In this document: piece after piece, positions 60,000 through 64,000 of the stretch | Numbering within the stretch: position 1 is the stretch's first letter | How the letters are laid out: each line of letters starts with the position of its first letter | From: Algiphilus sp. | GTDB lineage: Bacteria; Pseudomonadota; Gammaproteobacteria; Nevskiales; Nevskiaceae | Assembly (NCBI RefSeq): GCF_023145115.1 | Contig: NZ_JAGLEJ010000016.1 | Span: 1-64,000, forward strand | DNA length: 64,000 nucleotides | Reading direction: 5' to 3' | The notes under the pieces: model-generated | Told to the model about the DNA's origin: nothing | Databases searched by the model: none | What the model saw: only the letters and a program-made list of their open reading frames with translations | Program-made: the position numbers and the translations under genes

Positions 60000-62314
60000 T
60001 CGTCGAAGTCGCCCAGCTCGGTGGGGTTCTGCTCGACCCGCCTGCGCACCGCGGGGGCATCCTCGTCGCCGCGCGGCGTGACGTCGCGCGCCTCCAGCAT
60101 CCGCACGTTCGCTGCCGGCGCGCCGCCGGACCGGTCCTCGCCGAAGTACAGCGTGGTGTGCGGGAACGGGATCTCGATGCCGGCAGCATCGAAGTGCTGC
60201 TTGACCAGCTTGTTGTACTCGCGACCGATCGCCCATTGATTGCCGGGCGTGGTCTTGATGCGCACGCGGATGTTCACCGAGCTGTCGGCGAGCTCGGTGA
60301 CGCCGTGCAGCTCCAGCGGCTCGAGCACCTTGGGCGCCTGGCTGGGATCCGCCATCAATGCATCGAAGGCCTTGCGCAGCTGGATCATGACCTCGTCGAT
60401 GTCCTCGCGGTACGCCACGCCGTAGACGCCGACGTGGTACGCGAAATCGCGCATGAAGTTGGAGACGGTATCGACGCTGGAGAACGGCACGATGTGGTAA
60501 GTGCCGGACAGGTCGCGGATGCCGACCGAGCGCACGGTGAGCTTCTCGGCCGTGCCGGTGACCGGACCGGCGGTGACGACATCGCCGGTGTTGATCGCGT
60601 TCTCCAGCTGGATGAAGACGCCGGTGATGACGTCCTGCACCAGCTTCTGCGCCCCGAAACCGATGGCCAGGCCGAGCACGCCGGCACCGGCGATGAGCGG
60701 GCCGATGTTGATGCCGATCTCGGACAGCACGATCATCGCCGTGAGCACGGTCAGCACGATCAGGAAGGCGCTGCGGAACAGTGCCAGCAGCGTCTCCTCG
60801 CGCGCCGACGGCGCACCGCGGTCGCTGTCCGGGTTGAGACGCAGCTCGACCCAGCTCGCGAAGCCGATCCAGACCGCCTTGGCGATGAGCAGCACGAAGC
60901 CCACCGAGATCAGCGTGACGAGGAAGGCCGTGCCCGCGTCGGAGCCCAGCCACTCGGGCAGGTTGAAGGCCGCCCATGCGTCCAGGATGACCAGCCCGAC
61001 CGCCAGCAGGATCACGCCGCGCAGCACGTGCAGGGCGCCCGGCACCGCACCGTTGAGGCGCGTCTCGAGCAGCGGGAACTTGCGGTTCACCTCGTCGGGA
61101 AGGCGGATGCGGCGACTGATGATCTGCGCCATGACGATGGCCACGAAGACGCCGCCACCGACCGCGATCAGCGTCTGCACCGAGGCGCGCAGCAGGAAGG
61201 GCAGCGCGTCCTCGGGACGCAGGATGGCGACCACCGCCAGAGACGCGAAGTAGGTCAGCGCCAGCAGGTGCCAGATGCGCGCCAGCGCGTGCAGCGCCAC
61301 CCGGCCGACGCCGAGCTGCGCGCCGGCGGCATAGTGCTGGAACTGGTCGCATACCCGGTCGCGGTTGCGCAGGATGACGACCGCCGCGTAGACGAAGGCG
61401 AGTACCATCACCACCAGTGTGAGCGCGCGCCCGGCCTCGGGTGAGACATTGACGTTGACCACCGGCACGACCAGCAGCAGGCCGTAACCGATGAAACCGG
61501 ACAGGCGCGCGAACCACCCGTTCCAGTAGGCCGCCACGTCGGCGGACATGGGCAGCAGGCGGAGGCCGTCGAAGCGCGTCGCGAACAGCATGCGGATCAG
61601 CGCCTTGAAGGCCTCCACCAGCAGGAAGGCGTTGAGGAACATGGTCTGGCGCGCATCCATCGCGCCGGGCTCGCTGAGCGCGAACAGCGCCAGCGCGAAG
61701 CCCGCGACCCACGCCAGGACGATGAGGACGCCGTCGATGCCGGCGGCCACCACCACCGCCGAAACCTTGCGCAGCAGCGCGCTGGCGGCGGGCCGCTGCG
61801 ACCAGCCGTCGAGCCGCCGGTAGATCGGGGTGCAGATCCGCCTCAGCGCGAAGTACACCACCAGGACCGCGATGATGACCGCCACCAGATCGACGCTTGC
61901 CCGGGCCAGCGCGGGCCAGTCGACCGCAGCGGTATCGGACCCGGCGGACGAGAATGCCGCCACCGCCTCGGAGAACTCGCGTGCCAGTCCCTCCGCGACC
62001 TGCTGGGTGAGGGCCGCGAAGCGCCGGGACACGGAGGGCTTCGGCTCATCCGGCGCGGATGCGGCTTCGTCGGCGGACCCGGCGGCATCCGATGCCCCGG
62101 CTGCTTCCTTCTCCGCGGCCAGCGCGCGCAGCTCCGCGATCAGGGCCTTGCGCGCGGTCTCGTCCTCGAGCGCATCCGCGATCGTGCTGTAGGCCGGCAC
62201 CGAGCCGTCCTGCGCACTGTCGCCGGATTGCGCGTGCGCCGCGAAGGGCGCCAGCAGCGCCGAGAACAGAACGGCGACACCGAGCAACCGGTGCCGCTGC
62301 AGCCAGCCGGGCAT
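59987..62314 (-). CDS. Mechanosensitive channel of the MscS family (YbiO-like)
   Basis: A 775-residue inner-membrane channel: signal peptide (about 1-29), an acidic periplasmic part, about ten transmembrane helices, and the C-terminal MscS core with pore helix GPLIAGAGVLGLAIGFGAQK, the next segment LVQDVITGVFIQLENAINTGD, and beta and carboxy domains ending DAAGIEIPFPHTTLYF. The length and topology resemble YbiO (MscM). It should release solutes on hypo-osmotic shock. The start is the ATG at 62314, because GGGGAG lies six bases upstream; earlier in-frame GTG and ATG codons overlap or precede that site. Confidence 0.88.
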   Translation of the reverse strand: MPGWLQRHRLLGVAVLFSALLAPFAAHAQSGDSAQDGSVPAYSTIADALEDETARKALIAELRALAAEKEAAGASDAAGSADEAASAPDEPKPSVSRRFAALTQQVAEGLAREFSEAVAAFSSAGSDTAAVDWPALARASVDLVAVIIAVLVVYFALRRICTPIYRRLDGWSQRPAASALLRKVSAVVVAAGIDGVLIVLAWVAGFALALFALSEPGAMDARQTMFLNAFLLVEAFKALIRMLFATRFDGLRLLPMSADVAAYWNGWFARLSGFIGYGLLLVVPVVNVNVSPEAGRALTLVVMVLAFVYAAVVILRNRDRVCDQFQHYAAGAQLGVGRVALHALARIWHLLALTYFASLAVVAILRPEDALPFLLRASVQTLIAVGGGVFVAIVMAQIISRRIRLPDEVNRKFPLLETRLNGAVPGALHVLRGVILLAVGLVILDAWAAFNLPEWLGSDAGTAFLVTLISVGFVLLIAKAVWIGFASWVELRLNPDSDRGAPSAREETLLALFRSAFLIVLTVLTAMIVLSEIGINIGPLIAGAGVLGLAIGFGAQKLVQDVITGVFIQLENAINTGDVVTAGPVTGTAEKLTVRSVGIRDLSGTYHIVPFSSVDTVSNFMRDFAYHVGVYGVAYREDIDEVMIQLRKAFDALMADPSQAPKVLEPLELHGVTELADSSVNIRVRIKTTPGNQWAIGREYNKLVKQHFDAAGIEIPFPHTTLYFGEDRSGGAPAANVRMLEARDVTPRGDEDAPAVRRRVEQNPTELGDFDEDGG

Positions 62315-62514
62315 CAGCATCTCCCCAGGCACTTGCGGGGCGCGCTCCGGGGCACGCCCTCGTGAATGGAACCGCGGAGTCTAAACGCGAGTGAGACGCG
62401 CAAAAACCGCTAACCCCCTGCTGTCCAACCTCCGGGGATTTGTTCAGCGGATGTCGCAGTGGCGCCGCCAGGATGGGTGTATCCACCGAGCGCAAACTCT
62501 GCGAGCCTCCCCCC

Positions 62515-63912
62515 ATGCGCGAATCCCCCCGATACCGAAGAATCCCGACGGCAGTGGTGCTGGCGGTGCTGGCCGGTCAGCCTGTCGCGGCCGTCGAATC
62601 CGACGACGAGACCGCCCAGGGTGCCGTCCAGGTCGCGACCGAGACCCTCGAGACCGTGGAGACACCGTCGGCGCGCAGCGTGCCCGAAGCGGCTCCCACG
62701 ACACCGGATCCGCCCACCCTCGACCAGGCGCTGGACGCCATGACGCGCAGCGCGCGCTCGGGTCCGGTCGCTGCCTTCGAGATCCTCGAAGGCAGCATCC
62801 CGCCGGGCGAGACGCTTCAGGTGCCGTGGTACGCCAGCGATTCCTTCACCGGCCTCGCCGAACCGACGCCGGTGCTGGTCGCGCACGGCACCGAGCCGGG
62901 GCCGACGCTGTGCCTGACCGCGGCGGTGCACGGCGACGAGCTCAACGGCATCGAGATGGTCCGCCAGCTGCTCTATGACGTCGATCCGCGCGGCATGCGC
63001 GGCACGCTCATCGGCGTGCCCATCGTCAACCTGTTCGGCTTCCGGCAGGGCTCGCGCTATCTCCCGGACCGGCGCGATCTCAACCGCCACTTCCCGGGGG
63101 ACCCGGACGGCAGCGCCGCGTCGCGCATCGCGCACTCGATGTTCGAGAACATCGTGCGCCACTGCGATGCGCTGGTGGACCTGCACACCGGTTCCTTCCA
63201 CCGCACCAACCTGCCGCAGTTGCGGGCGGACCTGTCGAAACCCGACGTCGCCGAGCTGACCCGCGGCTTCGGCGCCACCGTGGTGCTCAACAGCGTGCCG
63301 CCCGAGGGCACCCTTCGCGAAGCCGCAACGCGCGCCGGCGCGCCCACGGTGACGCTCGAGGCCGGCGAGCCGATGCGCTTCCAGCGGGAACAGGTCGAGC
63401 ACGGCGTGCGTGCGCTGCGCAGCCTGCTCAGCCACCTCGACATGGTGCCGCGCTTCACCCTCTGGGGCGAACCACAGCCGGTGTACTACGAGTCGCACTG
63501 GGTGCGCGCCGACGACGGCGGCATCCTCACCAGCCGGGTGGACATCGGTCAGGAAGTGTCCGAGGGCGAGCTGCTCGGCAACGTCACCGACCCCATCACC
63601 AACCGTCGCGTCCAGATCCGCTCGCCGTACACCGGCCGCGTCATCGGCATGGCGCTCAATCAGGCGGTGATCCCGGGCTTCGCGGCCTACCATATCGGTG
63701 TGCAGCGGCGGGAGGCGCCCGCCACCGAAGCGGAACCGGCCGCGGATGCCGCGACCGAGGCGGGCGCACCCGCGCCGGACGCGCCGACCCCGCCGGATGC
63801 GGCACCGGAGGCCGTGATCGCCCCGGACAGCCTGCCGGATGCGGCGCCGGCGCCGTCACCGGCCGAGACCGAGAATCAGCCGGACCCGGACAACCCGGAA
63901 CGACCGGATTGA
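62515..63912 (+). CDS. Exported succinylglutamate desuccinylase/aspartoacylase family protein
   Basis: A 465-residue zinc carboxypeptidase-like hydrolase of the AstE/AspA family, with a signal-like N-terminus (about 10-27). Zinc ligands are in TAAVHGDELNGIEMV and DLHTGSFHRTN; the catalytic Glu is probably in VTLEAGEPMRF. A barrel-sandwich C-terminal part (ILTSRVDIGQEVSEGELLGN) is typical. The last 70 residues are Ala/Pro/Asp-rich low complexity. Family members deacylate amino acids, but export suggests a different substrate here. The ATG at 62515 is preferred over an upstream in-frame start at 62440. Confidence 0.85.
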   Translation: MRESPRYRRIPTAVVLAVLAGQPVAAVESDDETAQGAVQVATETLETVETPSARSVPEAAPTTPDPPTLDQALDAMTRSARSGPVAAFEILEGSIPPGETLQVPWYASDSFTGLAEPTPVLVAHGTEPGPTLCLTAAVHGDELNGIEMVRQLLYDVDPRGMRGTLIGVPIVNLFGFRQGSRYLPDRRDLNRHFPGDPDGSAASRIAHSMFENIVRHCDALVDLHTGSFHRTNLPQLRADLSKPDVAELTRGFGATVVLNSVPPEGTLREAATRAGAPTVTLEAGEPMRFQREQVEHGVRALRSLLSHLDMVPRFTLWGEPQPVYYESHWVRADDGGILTSRVDIGQEVSEGELLGNVTDPITNRRVQIRSPYTGRVIGMALNQAVIPGFAAYHIGVQRREAPATEAEPAADAATEAGAPAPDAPTPPDAAPEAVIAPDSLPDAAPAPSPAETENQPDPDNPERPD

Positions 63913-63994
63913 CGCCGGTGCCGGGCCGCAATGGCAACGCCGCCGCCAAGCTGCGACGATCACGACCGGAGCGGCTCGGACACGGAGATACAGC

Positions 63995-64000
63995 ATGACG
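63995..64000 (+). CDS. Possible start of the next gene (cut by window end)
   Basis: ATGACG at the very end is preceded by GGAGA at a good distance (GGAGATACAGC). Only two codons are visible, so nothing can be said about the product. Confidence 0.3.

Overview
The window is strongly GC-rich, densely packed chromosomal DNA of a gammaproteobacterial type. Support for this comes from the gene orders envC-ctpA-yibQ, ubiE-ubiJ-ubiB, dapF-DUF484-xerC and hslV-hslU-DUF971, and from typA, djlA and a class B YbiO-like channel. A wax ester synthase, a DhlA-type haloalkane dehalogenase, a RoxA-like cytochrome and zinc and phosphate scavenging genes point to an aerobic, lipid- or hydrocarbon-using environmental lineage. 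A Nevskiales/Salinisphaerales-like organism (Algiphilus or Solimonas relatives) would fit, but that is inference. I saw no rRNA, tRNA, CRISPR array, insertion sequence or phage gene. Many genes overlap by ATGA or GTGA, so operons are tight.

Layout. 1-2.9 kb: end of envC, ctpA and yibQ. 2.8-5.8 kb: ubiquinone genes ubiE, ubiJ and ubiB (minus strand). 5.9-12 kb: a redox block with a TetR regulator, TlpA-like thioredoxin, DUF4266 lipoprotein, DUF3570 outer-membrane protein, ApbE flavinyltransferase and a triheme RoxA-like lipoprotein. 12.1-15.4 kb: DUF2239, GNAT, CYTH and a proton antiporter. 15.4-21.2 kb: a minus-strand housekeeping run (haloalkane dehalogenase, dapF, DUF484, xerC, hslV, hslU, DUF971). 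21.3-24.6 kb: an orphan ParM-like actin, then an ethylene-receptor-like histidine kinase paired with a receiver-GGDEF protein. 24.8-30.9 kb: amidohydrolase, wax ester synthase, fatty aldehyde dehydrogenase, an HxlR regulator with an apparent frameshift behind a 31-bp palindrome, and an acyl-CoA thioesterase. 31-38 kb: prolyl oligopeptidase, a VWA protein with five exact 88-residue repeats, and a C39 peptidase/RimK ATP-grasp/GNAT cassette. 38-45.4 kb: secreted proteins, typA, a TPR lipoprotein, DUF2062, a ketopantoate reductase and arfB. 45.4-48.3 kb: a TPR/HupE-UreJ operon. 48.3-54.5 kb: DUF4331, cspA, and a zinc operon (ZnuD-like receptor and AztD-like chaperone) behind a Zur-like box. 54.6-64 kb: VOC protein, djlA, two secreted phosphatase-like genes each behind Pho-box repeats, a mechanosensitive channel and a secreted aspartoacylase-like protein.

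The most interesting groups are the thioredoxin-DUF4266-DUF3570-ApbE cassette (a likely periplasmic or outer-membrane flavin redox system), the ethylene-receptor-like kinase with its c-di-GMP partner, and the C39/RimK/GNAT peptide-ligase cassette. Regulatory sites visible in the sequence link local genes to zinc (Zur), phosphate (PhoB) and an HxlR-type switch.
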